A stretch of 64,000 bases of DNA from Phlebotomus papatasi (GCF_024763615.1 NC_077222.1:105805417-105869416), one strand, 5' to 3'. Shown: positions 33,990 to 45,480, counted from the first letter of the stretch. A program made the numbers and translations. Notes: generated by a model from the letters alone, not told the origin.

Positions 33990-34680
33990 CTTGGAGGAGT
34001 TGGAGGGAGAAAGCCCTTCCTGTCGAAGACTCTTCTAAGCCAACGGTATCAATCACTGTTCAGCTGGGGTGGTAATTTTGAGGGGTGCTATAGCGGAGGC
34101 TAACTTCAAGTTACGATATCGCTGTAGTTGCGCTAAGTGGAATTGTGAGTACTCGACGAGTTATTCCAAAAACACAATCGAATCTGCTGGACACTAGACT
34201 CGTTAGCTTATTGGAATGGACAATGGGGCTCAATCTCCGCTAGGCTAGCGATGAAGGATGCTCCAGCATGTTCTGATGAGGGGCTTGTAGCATTCGTGCT
34301 ACAAGATGTTTTCCCAAAGTATTCGATTGAGCCTGGAGATTAGAAGCCTTTTAAAAAGTTAATGCAGCACTGGAAACGAGCTGATAGGTTAATAGGATAA
34401 ACAACTTGTCTTAAAGGAGAGGTCCTCAAAGCGATTTGCCTGTCCAAATGCCTTCACGACAGGTAAATTTAAACTGATACGCGTTATCGTAAAGAGTCCG
34501 TCCAAAGGAACCAGGCTACATTCGTGTCTAGTAAGGGTTGACACGGCCATAATACCCCAAGGGGCTTCTCCATTCACACAAGAGGTGATGGTTTCGTCAC
34601 GAACTGTGGATTGTACCGAAAGTGAGGATTCTGTCTTCGTCGAGAAGAGCAAATATCAGGCTGAACTCTATAGGTATTCG
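33990..34680. other. GC-richer block, possible retroelement fragment
   Basis: Composition shifts abruptly from the AT-rich background. It contains CTGATGAGGGGC followed by a nine-base stem with a TTCG loop (34284-34305). No frame over 87 codons. It may be the continuation or target of the neighbouring SINE, or an older LINE piece. No second copy in the window. Confidence 0.35.
34284..34305 (+). repeat. Hairpin with TTCG loop
   Basis: CTTGTAGCA and TGCTACAAG form a perfect nine-base stem around TTCG. Directly upstream is CTGATGAGGGG, the hammerhead-type CTGATGA, but no GAAA follows the stem, so I do not call a ribozyme. Confidence 0.5.
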
Positions 34681-34814
34681 GTTCCTTGTTAGATATCCGA
34701 AGATGTTTTACTTCGATACAAACACAGACAAAAAATAACAGAATATTTTCTTTAAGGACCAATTCATCTCAAGGCAAACGGGAAAAACGGAAATTCATCC
34801 TCAATGGTCTTGAA

Positions 34815-35077
34815 TTTTACATATCGACGGTTCCATTCCATACTATTCTATCTCAGAATGACAACATTTCAGGAGAGCCATTTGAAGTTGGCGATTTCCT
34901 ATGCTGCCCGTGTAAATTTTTTTCGAAAAAATTGAATTTCTCGTTACCCGAACGCCGGATGACCACCAAATTTTCACCAGTTGAAGATCTCGGTCCCAGG
35001 AACAACATATCTCTCGGAGTAATATAATTCTAAGTCGACTTAGAATAGTATGGAATGGAGCCGTCGATATGTTAAAA
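34815..35077. mobile_element. MITE with TTTTACATATCGACGG ends
   Basis: The left end TTTTACATATCGACGGTTCC continues ATTCCATACTATTCTA. The right end is its reverse complement with one inserted A and one substitution, giving about 36 matched bases. An 18-base perfect palindrome TTCTAAGTCGACTTAGAA (35028-35045) sits at the inner edge of the right end. Interior of about 190 bases, non-coding. Confidence 0.85.
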
Positions 35078-35079
35078 TA

Positions 35080-35815
35080 CACAAAAATAGTATACGCCTG
35101 ATTTTCTTTTTGAAAAAAAAAATATCCTGACCACAGATACAAGATGTCAAAGATAGCGTCTCGCGCTTCATTTCTTACGTGCGATTTTTGACAAAAATTT
35201 TGAAGTGCTCTGTCTCGGAAACGGGCTAAGATTTTTTCTTACTCATTTTTATTTGAAAGGTAATTTTATTTTCTTTGAGAAGATACTCTCGATTTTGGAT
35301 TACATGCTCAAGTGTTTTTGTAATGTTTTTTGAAAAAAAATACAATAATAAATTTTATCAAAAACCTCAGCATCAAAAATTTTGATTGTTTTTACTGTTG
35401 ATCAGTGACTTTGAGTACTACGTTCCCTAAAAAGCAACCTTAAGATTTACTAGTTTTATTTAATTTTCAAAAGTGTTTCAAAATTTTAATTACTTTTGTA
35501 AAAAGTTGAACTCATAAATGGAAGAAGATATTAGTTTGAGCAATCTTCTTCATCGCAAAATAAGTTTTTTCAAGGAAGATTTTTTACAATCTTTTTTTTA
35601 ATGGTCTCCGAAAATCATACCCCAATGACTGAATTTTTAAGATTTTTTAAAGAAAATTTCAGAAAATATAGTTTAAATATTATACATTAATATGCGTGAT
35701 GACTTGAATTAAAGTTGAAGTATTTTATTTAGATCCACAATTATTTTGACTAGCCTAATTACATCATGTTAAAACTCAATTTCGATTTGAAATGTGGGAA
35801 AAAAATCTTATGACA
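35080..35815. other. AT-rich spacer
   Basis: The phrase CTCTGTCTCGGAAACGGGCT at about 35209 is reminiscent of the F1 family's 'feel' words but too short to assign. Otherwise nothing recognised. Confidence 0.3.
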
Positions 35816-35819
35816 ATGT

Positions 35820-35854
35820 AGCTTCACTCCTCAAAGTAGACCCGCCTCCCCCTA
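35820..35854 (-). mobile_element. Solo TAGGGGG end
   Basis: On the minus strand it reads TAGGGGGAGGCGGGTCTACT then TTGAGGAG, the same type as the left end of the MITE at 5894-6120 (TAGGGGGAGGTGGGGCTACT then TTGAGC). No partner found. Confidence 0.55.
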
Positions 35855-35881
35855 TCCTCAATCCTTATTTATGACTACTAC

Positions 35882-35971
35882 ACACTAGAGAAAAATATGT
35901 CCATATTTTAGAGTTTTTTCTACACAAGGGTAGGGTAGGGAATTTGCTTCGAACAGAAATTTCTCTAGTGT
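35882..35971. mobile_element. Small inverted-repeat element
   Basis: Perfect 12-base inverted ends ACACTAGAGAAA and TTTCTCTAGTGT flank a 66-base centre. The outer flanks TACTAC and ATAGAG extend the pairing weakly. Probably a very short MITE. Confidence 0.55.
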
Positions 35972-35979
35972 ATAGAGGC

Positions 35980-36585
35980 CATTACAGCTAACTCTACTTG
36001 AATCTTTTCATATTGTTAGTATCTTGATAATTCCAAGCATTATTGCAACATAGGTTGCAAAATTAGAAATCTTGAAATCCACATGGTGTGTGTCTTGAAT
36101 TGTATGATTCAAAGATATTTGGCAAACTTGACATTTTGAATTTGATTTTTTTATTTCAGAATTCCAAGATTTTGAAGTTTTCTTGATCTTGATATTGAAG
36201 TTAGTCTCAGAATTGAGGTAAATAATTTTTGAAAAAAGTTATTTCTAAAATTCAAAATTTTCTAAATAAGAGGACACATTCAAAAATGCTAATGTTAAAT
36301 TTAGAAGACCGCTTTAGATAAAAATTTAATAACTTTTATTTCATAACCATTTTTTAATATTTAGTTAAGAATAAAATTTGTAACCATTTCTTCTTCAGTT
36401 TCGCTTGAATTTTATTTTTTTTTGTATTCAGATTTGCTTAGTCTTTAGAAAGAACTAGAATAAATTAAAAAAAGCTTTATGATACCTTAGAGAACCACCC
36501 AAAATTTTCCATTTGGATTTTTGACTTACTTTTTTAAGATTTTAAAAGCTTGAATCAAAACTATTCGGTACTTGAATTTTCCAAT
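35980..36585. other. AT-rich spacer
   Basis: Nothing recognised beyond short words such as TTCCAAGATTTTGAAGT. Confidence 0.35.
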
Positions 36586-36588
36586 GTA

Positions 36589-36914
36589 CAGTGCCCGCTT
36601 TGTAAACCGGATGATTGGGAGACAATATGACAGATGTCCGCTTCGTAATCTGAATGGATTTTTTGAATTTGGTCAACGTCTCGAAAATATAATACAATTT
36701 TTTTGTAGAATTAATATAAAAGTTTTAAAGAAGATTAAAAAGATATAATTAGTGAATTCTATGCTATTTTACTTCATTTATTAAACAAAAACTTCACAGG
36801 ATAATTCATTTTCATTGGTGAAGACACATGCATACATGACCTCAAAATTATTTTAAATATAACCGTCGATAACTCGTCCGGATTACGCCAATCCGGATTA
36901 GAAAGCGGGCACTG
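36589..36914. mobile_element. pogo/Tigger-like MITE
   Basis: Inverted ends: left CAGTGCCCGCTTTGTAAACC then GGATGATTGG; right (reverse-complemented) CAGTGCCCGCTTTCTAATCC then GGATTGGCG. Both are preceded outside by TA, a TA target duplication. CAGT ends with a TA target are characteristic of the pogo/Tigger branch of Tc1/mariner. The 326-base body carries no transposase. Near-repeats of the end occur just inside (CCGCTTCGTAATCTGAAT and GTCCGGATTACGCC). Confidence 0.85.
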
Positions 36915-36919
36915 TAAAT

Positions 36920-37525
36920 CTTTATCTTTTAACTCCATTTAGAATTAAATATAAAATGAACCTAAAATAAATTAAATTAATTAAAAACTTAAAGTGTTTT
37001 GAAAAAATATGGATGGACTTGAAGGAACCGTAATGTCTGACTTTTGGAACCATCGATAAGTATGTACTTTACTGCAAATGTCATTTCTTTTTAATTATCC
37101 GCAATTCTAGATTTTATACAACTTAGTCCATCAAAACTAAAATTTGAAATTGATATTTACCTAATTTCTTCAATTTATTAAAACAGTTGCAGTATTAGTG
37201 GGAATGAGTATCACCAAACGAGTTTATAGAATTCTAAGAAACTTTAAGATTATAAACAATGTTGCACGTTCACTGACCTCTTAGAACATCAATTCATAAT
37301 TGATTCCCTATATCGATTGCAATTTCCATTGAGCAAATGTCTGCGACAGAGGGGAACTTCCGGTGAAATTGTTCATTTTGAATTGATAAAATATATTATG
37401 TGTGTATTTCATATAGTTTCACCCTCTGGAGCGCAGACACTAGGTGAATATTTTATAAGGGAGTAGCACATTTTCACACAATTAATATTAATTTTCCCTC
37501 CAAGACGGAAAGCACACACATGAAT
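36920..37525. other. Apparently single-copy sequence
   Basis: AT-rich with no coding frame. Ends at the palindromic left border of the F1 element. Confidence 0.35.
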
Positions 37526-37660
37526 ATTAGGTGAGATTCTTAACAATCTCACCTACTATAATCCTAACAAAATTTCATGTCCTCCGATCGCGCTCAAACT
37601 TGGCCAAAATGTGTTTCGCCACTTCCTGATCACGAATATATGGGGGGCTAAGTTACGTTC

Positions 37661-37694
37661 CCGGCCGGCCGGCCGTCCGGCCGGCCGTCCGGCC
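37661..37694 (+). repeat. CCGGCCGTCC tract in F1
   Basis: Tandem GGCC/GTCC units with very high CpG content in AT-rich DNA. Corresponds in position to the short CCGTCC tract of copy A (7340-7366) and the 250-base tract of copy E (57095-57345). Confidence 0.75.
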
Positions 37695-37794
37695 GCTCTT
37701 TGGAGCTTAATAGCTCCTAAACTAAAAAAGATATCGACTTGCGGTTTTCGGCAAAGGTTAAATATCGTATGAAAATTGCAACATGGTGCATTGA

Positions 37795-37816
37795 CCCCCC
37801 ACCCCCCACCCCTCCT
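37795..37816 (-). repeat. C-rich run, potential G-quadruplex on minus strand
   Basis: Four runs of C (CCCCCCACCCCCCACCCC on the plus strand) separated by single A residues, so the minus strand has four G runs with one-base loops. Lies in F1. Confidence 0.6.
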
Positions 37817-39359
37817 TCCGCCATTTTGAAGACCCCCCTTTTTTTGTTTTCTCAATAGCTCCGGCCCTATGGCATCGAGCGGGCTCAAATTTTAGTATGT
37901 TATAGCTGGGCCTTAGAGCTTTCCATCAATACCAAACTTAAGGTCCCCCGACCCCCCTGACCCGAGCTATAAGGGTCCAAAAAAAATTTCTTAAAATGGC
38001 CATAACTCCGGTTCTAATTGTCAGAATTTAAAAAATGAGGGCTTTTTGGAAAGCTCTCGTGAAATGCCACTTCCTCTTCTAACATCGCAAGTTCATAAAA
38101 CCACCGCTAGGGGCGCTATTATTAAAAAGAAAATTTTTAAATCTTAAAAGTTAAATAACTCAAAAATTCCTTATGCAATCGGGCTGAAATTTTAGTATGT
38201 TGTAGCCGTTGATTATACCTATCAAACAAAAAAAACCTTAAGTCGATCCATAACCCCTGACCCGAGCTATAAGGGGTCAAAGTTCGAACATTGACCGGCC
38301 TCTATCTCCGGTTCTAATTAACATATCGACCTAAATTTTACCTTTTTGGTTTCGTCTCGATGAGCACTTTCAGATGGAAGTTCAAAAAGTCACCACAGGT
38401 GGCGCTGTGATAGCGTCAAAATTCATCGAAATTCAAAGTCACTTTTCTCAAAAACGGCATTGTGCAAGTTAATGAAATTTTAGTATGTTGTAGTCCAGTC
38501 TAGGACGTTTCCAAAATGGTGCGTATGCGCGCTGTGGTTTCAATAGAACCGGAGATATGAGGGGTCAAAGTTCACAAAATTTAAAAAATCATATCTCCGG
38601 TTCTATGTGACCGATTTTGATGAATGAGGGCTTAAACGAAAGATCTCACCAAATACTACAACTTTCTAGAACATTTGAACTTCGTGGGACCAACACCAGG
38701 GGCGCCACAGTCAAAAAACGAATTTCAATATCACATAACCTCAATTATCTCGACTGTCGCTGAACCGATTTTGATGATTGCTTCGACATAATTGTAGAGG
38801 ACATTTGTCTCTACATTTCGTCCATACATCATTTTCCGCTCAGACTACGCTATCACTCCGATTTTGCCGTTTAAGTGTGAAAAAATTGATTTTTCCCATA
38901 ATAACGCTTTGAAATCACTCAGATGCCAATTTGACTGCCTCTACTCCACCAAGACACTTAAAATAGGGTTTTAAATGGAAAATCCCACAGAATACAACAA
39001 TTATTTGATATAGTTGAAGTTCAACAAATGACTACTTGGGGCACTCTGATGGATAAAAAACGAGTTAAGAAACAAAAAACCTCGATTGTCTTGGCTTCTG
39101 AGTAATCGATGAGATCATGTTCTATGGAAAAATTATAGAGAACATTCTGGTCTACATTTCACCCATATAACACTTTTCTGTCAGTTCATCCAAATCCTTG
39201 ATATTTTGGTTTAAATACAAAATTTGTATAATTTCACGAATTTTATTCAAGATAACTGAATGGCGTCTCCCTACTTCAGCATCAAATCGAATTTGCATGC
39301 ACTCCGAGTTAGCTTACGTTAAGAATCTCACCTACATAAGCCGGTTAGGATTATCTGTC

Positions 39360-40385
39360 CCTTTTATCTCTGCACATATATAGCTAAAACTCATTCCGCA
39401 CTTCTCCTCCACCCACAAACTTCCTTTTGACTTTCACGGAGCTTTTGGTCTTTAGAGGCATGCTCCTAAGTACACACAGCAGCAATTTCCATCTTCCTGC
39501 TCAGACATTACATAGACTTTTCAGTATTTTGCCAACCCTTTCCCAGGCACAAAGTCGCTGACAACCTCTCATATCCTCTCTTGAAGTCAATGGTGATGCT
39601 ACGATGGATCCTAGTCGCAATTTCCTTAAACCTCAGACCCATATGGGAAATACTCCAACCAGGAAAAATCTGTTATGTTACACCATTTTAAAATGCAAAC
39701 ACGTGAAGAACAATCCACCCCCGCAGTTTCGTGTGGTACATTTTAATTAAACTTGCCCCACTGATCTCGTTTTTCACGAGAGCTTCCTCAACAATATACC
39801 CACAGTCATACACAACAACACCAAATAAATACAAAATAATGTTCTCCGAAAAGCCAAGATGTGAAAAATTTCCACTCATGTATATTTCCAAAGAGGAAAA
39901 GCTCCCGAAAAGAGCTTTTTCTGCGATGCAACACAAGTGTGAACTCTTTTTCCAAGCTTTTATTCATTCAAGTGGGGAAAAAACATGCCATATGTTTAAA
40001 TTGCTGTATTTTTTACACGGAAAATCTTTGTAATTGTGTTTTTTAACGAGTATTACATTTACAAAAATGAATAATTTTTCAAAAAAAAACATATAACATA
40101 GCAAAAAGTAAATGAGAAATTAAAAACTAAATCTTTAATATGTGTGAAATGGGAAAAATATCTTCGGTTAGTGTATAAGCAAATTAGGCCTAAAATTTCG
40201 GCAGGTAAAATATTTCATTTTGGTTAGTAAAAAATAAAAAGTAATCGGAAACCCATTTAAACGAAACCGATAATTCCAAAATAGTTAAAAAGGGGTGACA
40301 AACTTCTCAGGCTTTGCAAAGTGCTCGAACACGTGATTTATTTATTTTAAGAATAATAATTTTAAAAGCAATAGAATTGTTATTC
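39360..40385. other. Apparently single-copy sequence, no gene seen
   Basis: Overlapping short frames on both strands near 39690-40040 lack motifs. No repeat seen elsewhere. Confidence 0.4.
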
Positions 40386-40389
40386 GGAC

Positions 40390-40690
40390 AAAAATTACTT
40401 ATCGGTTCATTGTCGGTTTAGAACCGATATGAACCGATTTATAAATCACTCAAAATATTGTCCAAAACACAAATTAGGTATCGGTTATGAACCGGTTCAT
40501 AACCGGTTTGTTGAGCTGTTGTTTGAGCTTCTTGCACCTTCTGTTGTGAAAATAACACAAAGTCATCTAGTCCCTTCTACCCTGATCAAAAGGATTGTTG
40601 ATCAACCAGTCTCAGGAAGACTCTTTACTAATACCCATTATAAATCGGTTCATTACCGGTTCATAACCTATTGAAATCGCTTCGGGCTTA
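40390..40690. repeat. GAACCGGTTC palindrome cluster
   Basis: Contains ATCGGTTCATTGTCGG, AGAACCGATATGAACCG, GGTTATGAACCGGTTCATAA (near-perfect palindrome at about 40480-40507) and ATCGGTTCATTACCGG, GGTTCATAACC at the end. Words lie at both edges in inverted orientation, so it could be a 300-base foldback MITE. The AACCGGTT octamers also match the insect Grainyhead site. A short related piece is at 3061-3110. Confidence 0.5.
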
Positions 40691-40699
40691 TCAGGAATT

Positions 40700-41070
40700 C
40701 CAAGGCCTTTGGATAAATCTTAACCCTTAACCCGTAAACCCGTAAGGACTAGTGGGTCACCAACGGTAATCCTAACAAGAAAATCATCTTTTTCTTTTGT
40801 TTATTTAAAGGAAAACATTTCTTCCTGTTGATTGCTGGTGAATAGTCGCCTTTAAAAGACAATAGGAATAGGGTGTTAGGACTCACTTAAATTGAAATTT
40901 TGAAAATTATAAATAATCAGTATCATAATTGAGATAAGGCCATTGACAGAACATAAAACATCATGCTTACTAAAAAGTGATCCCGCCCCGCCTTTAATAA
41001 AACTTTTGTTTTAAACACTAAGTTATTGTGACGAATTAGCATAGTTGTAGGTATTTAATTGTAGTGAATT
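40700..41070. other. Spacer, nothing recognised
   Basis: The tandem word AACCCTTAACCCGTAAACCCG occurs near 40722 in part (CCCGTAAACCCGTAAGG). Otherwise featureless. Confidence 0.35.
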
Positions 41071-41072
41071 AT

Positions 41073-41110
41073 TAGGGAAGACCGGAGCAAAATTAGCCAG
41101 CAAGTGAAAT
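41073..41110 (+). mobile_element. Solo TAGGGA end
   Basis: TAGGGAAGACCGGAGCAAAA continues TTAGCCAGCAAG. Same type as the end at 31976. No partner. Confidence 0.4.
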
Positions 41111-41204
41111 TTTTCATGATGTATAATTTGTTTAAAAAAATGTTTGTATCAGTCTGATATGTATTTCAATAGGCTCAACCAGTGGGTCAAATTTTGAGTG
41201 TTTG

Positions 41205-41392
41205 CTGATCAATTTCTACGAAACTGTCACTGATTCGTTATTATTTATGGAATAATTGACCTATTAATGTTAGATCATACACTAAATATTATGCCAAGTA
41301 ATAGCAAATAAATAAATTAAGTAAATAATTCTACCGGTCGACTCGAGAAACCTGTCAAGCGAAGGCACTTTTATGCTTAGTTTTAATATTAT
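41205..41392 (-). mobile_element. MITE with GACCGG ends, partial copy 2
   Basis: Reverse of 30009-30225: shared words TTGACCTATTAATGTTAGA, TATTATTTATGGA, AAATAAATAAATTAAGTAAA, and the outer CGGTCGACTCGAG..CAAGCGAAGGCAC.TTT. The other terminus has decayed. Confidence 0.65.
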
Positions 41393-41394
41393 AT

Positions 41395-43170
41395 TTGCAT
41401 TTAGGCTTATAATTCCGGAAGGCAACGTATGTGCGTTTATCTCGGAGTACTTTTTTTCTTTTTACAGAACTTTGACCGTGATTGCAGTGCAAAATGAGGT
41501 TGGAAATTCACAATAATAAGCCATATATTTTTTTAAAATTTTAAAACCAACCTATATTTTCGTTAAAAGCTTTCAATTTATTGACTTTATCACTAAAATT
41601 CGTACTACGAAAATCTTGAAGGAAAAAATGAGGTTAAGGAATTTGCAAAAGTGAGGTTATGTGTCTGATTATTGACCAATTGATGGATATAGATATGTTC
41701 ACAGAGCTTAAGGCAGCGGATTTTCAATTCGAACTTGACTAGTCCATCGTACCTTTTACGCTTTTTTCAACAGCGAACGGATTTTCAAAATACCTTCGCA
41801 ATTCCACAAAATCCGAATTCGCAGTCAAAATCGTAACTGACACATGTGAATTATTCAAATGAACCTTCCTCCAATTTCTCAGTGTCTTGTCATCATCATG
41901 AACCACATGCAGGCAGTTTTCGCGGTGTCTATTCGTTGGAAGTTGGTTCAAATCCATTTTCACCGTGCATTTTCTACCCCAAAAAACTCACACATTTTCC
42001 ATCCATGTGACTCTGTGGGTGAAATTTCAACTTTGTCAGGAGCTTTTCGTGTTCCGCATTGAGGCAATGTTAGCGTTGCACGCTGAATTTATAAGGTGCA
42101 CGAGAACAGGTGAGCTTCTGGGATGCCAGGCTATGTGAGTTGGTTGACAGAAGAGGAAATATCCCTGCATTCTCTGTGACGGAAGAACCCCAATAGACAA
42201 AAGGGTTCGTTGTTTCCACTGTGTGGCTTTTCCCACAGGAATTTCAATCTATTGTCTAGATGTGTGAAGTTCAATGGTAAAAGGCCTCCCCCCGTGCATT
42301 CACCTACATTCAATTCCACTCCCAGGGAAGAATGTTGGGCTCGTGGAAGTTTTATTTTATTTATTCTGTACGTTTTCTTTTGCAAATTTACGCTATTTAC
42401 TTCACATTTCTTATCTCTGCACTCTATCGATCATTCGATAAAACACGGTGTCATGAAAACTCCCTCGCAGGAACTCTGAGGAATTCCCTCGCTGTTGAAG
42501 AAAATAAAAGAAAAGCTCGGGCGAAACCGATGAAATTGCCAGGAGTGGTTGGAAATCAGCGTGTGCTAATCTGCCAAATCTAATCAACACCACCTCCTGA
42601 GGAGCAGAAAGTGGCTGCAAGGTGGTAAAGGGGGTGACTGACAAAATGGGGTGTTAGTGGGAAAATATATAAATTACTAAAGTGGCTTATATGGGTTGAA
42701 CATACTCCTCTGTCTTGGGAATCATTGGAGTTATGTATATCACCTCACCTGGCGCCTCCACTCACTACACATTCCTCCCCATTCCTGCTCCTACCCCTGT
42801 GTACACACAATCTCAATGGGGGAGCATCTCATTAATTTCACTCTCTTGTGCTTTTTCCCCTCATACTCTGTGGCTTTTCCTGGAGAATTTTCAAGTGAAA
42901 ATACAACGAGGGTGGAAAGAGCATCAAAGCTGAGCAAAAAATCCGTGTTACAACATTCTCTGGGCAAAGGGAGTATTAAAGGAAATTGTCTCAGAAAACA
43001 ATTACACAAACTTTTGCTTTAGTTTTTTTTTTCCTCCCTTATTCCGTGTTATGATACACACCAATTAAAATGTATATTGTTCTATATTTTGGTGCAAGAT
43101 AATCATATTTTGTACATTTTATAGTCATTTTACAAGACAGTTGACAAATTCTTGAATACGAACTAATAGA
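41395..43170. other. Apparently single-copy sequence, no gene seen
   Basis: GC-richer at 41720-42640 and 42720-43000, with many overlapping frames of 66-108 codons on both strands and no dominant one. None shows a domain. This is one of the likelier places for unseen regulatory sequence or exons, but I cannot support a call. Confidence 0.4.
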
Positions 43171-43172
43171 AG

Positions 43173-43245
43173 AAGTGTGCCAAATTTCGGCCAGCTTCCA
43201 ATTTCGGCCACTTTGAGTGTAATTTCGGCCATGGAAATAAATTAA
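43173..43245 (+). mobile_element. Fragment of the GTGCCAAATTTCGGCC MITE
   Basis: AAGTGTGCCAAATTTCGGCC, then AGCTTCCAATTTCGGCCAC, lacking the outer TAGGGT. Lies about 260 bases before a complete element of the same family at 43507. Confidence 0.65.
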
Positions 43246-43506
43246 TTAAAATTATGTATATAATCTTCGAATAGTCAATGAATTCATTTTGCTTTTAAAT
43301 ATTTATTCATTTTTGGATGTATTAACACAAAGACCGTTAAAAGAAAATGGGCAAAAGTGGTCTATGATGCGACCACCAATGAGACCTATATCATTGAACA
43401 GGCCATGGTATAGGTAACAACTTTTGTTCCGGGACCAACGTTCTAAACAATGGGGGAAAAGTTCTACAGCAAAAAACTATTTCCGTAGAAGAAAAACAAT
43501 CTCTTA

Positions 43507-44226
43507 TAGGGTAAAATGTGCCAAATTCCGGCCAGCTTGCAATTTCGGCCACCGTTTTTGTTCCTCGAATTTCCATGAATTTTTAGTTTTTACATACTCT
43601 AGAGATTATACAATACAAAAGAATAACAAAAAATGTGGCTTCGACAAACGAGATGACGTGAAAAAGGCATTGAAAAAATTCCCTAAGAGCAAAGAACTAT
43701 GGGAATGAAGGTGGCCGAAATAGGGCACCAAAGCTATGCCTACATTTTTATTAATTTTAAAATGTATTAAGAATGATTTTAGACTAGTCCCCGGCGAGTG
43801 GCCTTCAAAGTTGAAGCCAATTTCTTACTTTTACATACAAATGCGTATGGGAATTTTTCTGCACTCGTGATCGTTATGCTAAATATTAAAAAAGTGAGAA
43901 GTTTCTCCGTATTATAAGATACCTTTTCGTATGGAGGGATAAATATACTAAATTTTTGTTTAAATAAATTTTTTCCTTGGAGCACTGTGTGTTGAGTCCG
44001 TGATCAACTTAGGAATTGGCTTCAAATAGCTCCATATAAAAAGGCCAACTTGCCAGGCGCTTGATTTTAGAGTAAATAAAGACGATAAACTATTTACAAT
44101 GTTCCAAGCAGCACTCCTTACGAAGAAGGAATAAAAAAAATCATTTTTTATTAAAAATATTACATTTCAAACTTAAGACTTTGGCGCTTGCATGCAACTA
44201 TGCCGAAATTTGGCACACTTACCCTA
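43507..44226. mobile_element. TAGGG-ended element (GTGCCAAATTYCGGCC type)
   Basis: Left TAGGGTAAAATGTGCCAAAT then TCCGGCCAGCTTGCAATTTCGG; right (reverse-complemented) TAGGGTAAGTGTGCCAAATT then TCGGCATAGTTGC. TA at both edges. Length 720. The interior holds a segment GGCTTC.AAT.GCTCCATATAA (44012-44070) that recurs at 61188-61250, so the interior may itself contain another repeat. Confidence 0.8.
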
Positions 44227-44229
44227 TGC

Positions 44230-44985
44230 AATGTGCTCATTCAAAATGTCTTTTCTAAGGGAAAGAATAAATTGTAATATAAAATATATTAAATTACTGC
44301 ATATTATCGTGTATAGAATTTCCATTGATTGGAGATCTCTTAAAAATAAGAGACAAAAGACGGTTGGATTTTGAACATGCATGGAGGGAGAGAGAAAGAG
44401 GAAAAAGTGGTGAATGAGATCAGCTGGAAAGAAAATAGGGGAATAAGGGGAACGAGTATGGGAGTTACGTAAGAGACTTGATTTTGCACAGAGACGTGAG
44501 GAGAGAAAAGTTATTAGTTTATTTAGTGAAATTTTTATAAAAATATTAAATTAAAAATACAGAAAAATGACAGTGACGTAGAGTTAAACTGTGTTCAGTC
44601 TAGTAGTGGAGAAATTGGTGTAAATAAATAATTGGTGAAGGTGATAATTGTGTTTCACTGCCTCAGTGGATTTGGTGAAGGGCATTTGGCGGTCATCGAG
44701 GAAACGTCTTCTGGAAAATCCAGCCGCCTACGTTCCGGATCACTGTTGAAGACATTTACTAAAGGAATATATATTTCCAGGTACGTGAATATCACAAACG
44801 GTAGAAGGAAGCCCAAGAAACACACAGTCCCTGACAGATTTATAACACCACAATATATTTATAGGTAAACTGGGCAGGAAGAAGAGGGTATTAGATATCA
44901 CAGAATCCTATCACAGAGAAATTATTGTTTACCACAGGTAATTCTCCACATATCGAAATGGACATAAAAGCATATGTCTTTTTAA
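44230..44985. other. Apparently single-copy sequence
   Basis: Purine-rich near 44390-44510. A plus-strand 78-codon frame at 44632-44868 has no recognised motif. No repeat seen. Confidence 0.35.
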
Positions 44986-44989
44986 TGCA

Positions 44990-45480
44990 TAACATGCGTA
45001 GCAGGACATTGAAACATGATGGCTCAAAGTCAAAACTTTAAACGTTATATCTCAGAGATTTATCAACCGAATTTAATCAATAAATACTCAATCGAAAGGT
45101 TTCAAAAAATCCTACAAAATGAAGGTATAGACAAGTTCACAAGTTGACCACAAGGGGCGCTACAGGTTATCAAAGGTTTGAAATAATAAGACAAGTTTTA
45201 TGTTTTGAAACTATTCTCAACCGATTGAATTAACCTTATAATAAAGTATATATATTTTCTGAGGTCTTATAATTCTTTTTGAAAGTTTGATGTTCTGTCA
45301 GTAAGATGTAGATATAAGCTACATATTTTAATCTCTGTATTTCCATTGTTCCTCAACCAATCTTTTTCAGTGTAGGCTTAAATGAAAGGTTTATAGTTAG
45401 GGACTATGTAGTGCCAATGTGCTTAATGCGCTACAGAGAGATATTTGGCCTCATTGTATTCATCGATTTCAAATAAATCA
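44990..45480 (+). mobile_element. F1 interspersed repeat, copy C
   Basis: Contains GGCTCAAAGTCAAAAC, ATATCTCAGAGATTTATCAAC (as in the F1 'feel' words), AAGTTGACCACAAGGGGCGC (with the F1 phrase AGGGGCGC) and CAACCGATTGAATTAAC. Lacks the CCGTCC tract and both termini. Lies directly before the tRNA-like segment. Confidence 0.55.

Larger units (their letters stand above)
37528..39355 (+). mobile_element. F1 interspersed repeat, most complete copy
   Basis: Bounded by inverted ends: TAGGTGAGATTCTTAAC (37528-37544) and GTTAAGAATCTCACCTA (39318-39334), plus ATAATCCTAAC (37557) and GTTAGGATTAT (39343). The left end is itself a palindrome (TAGGTGAGATT and AATCTCACCTA). The interior repeats a sentence-like unit several times: 'ATCTCCGGTTCTA', 'TTTTAGTATGTT', 'CCTGACCCGAGCTATAAGG' and 'AGGGGCGC', spaced 150-250 bases, so it is internally tandem. 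A GGCCGGCCGTCC tract lies at 37661-37694. No transposase or reverse transcriptase frame. Confidence 0.8.

Noticed and set aside
34272..34320. Hammerhead ribozyme at CTGATGAGGGG with a TTCG hairpin
   Set aside because: CTGATGA is present and a stem follows, but no GAAA comes after the stem and no third stem is visible.
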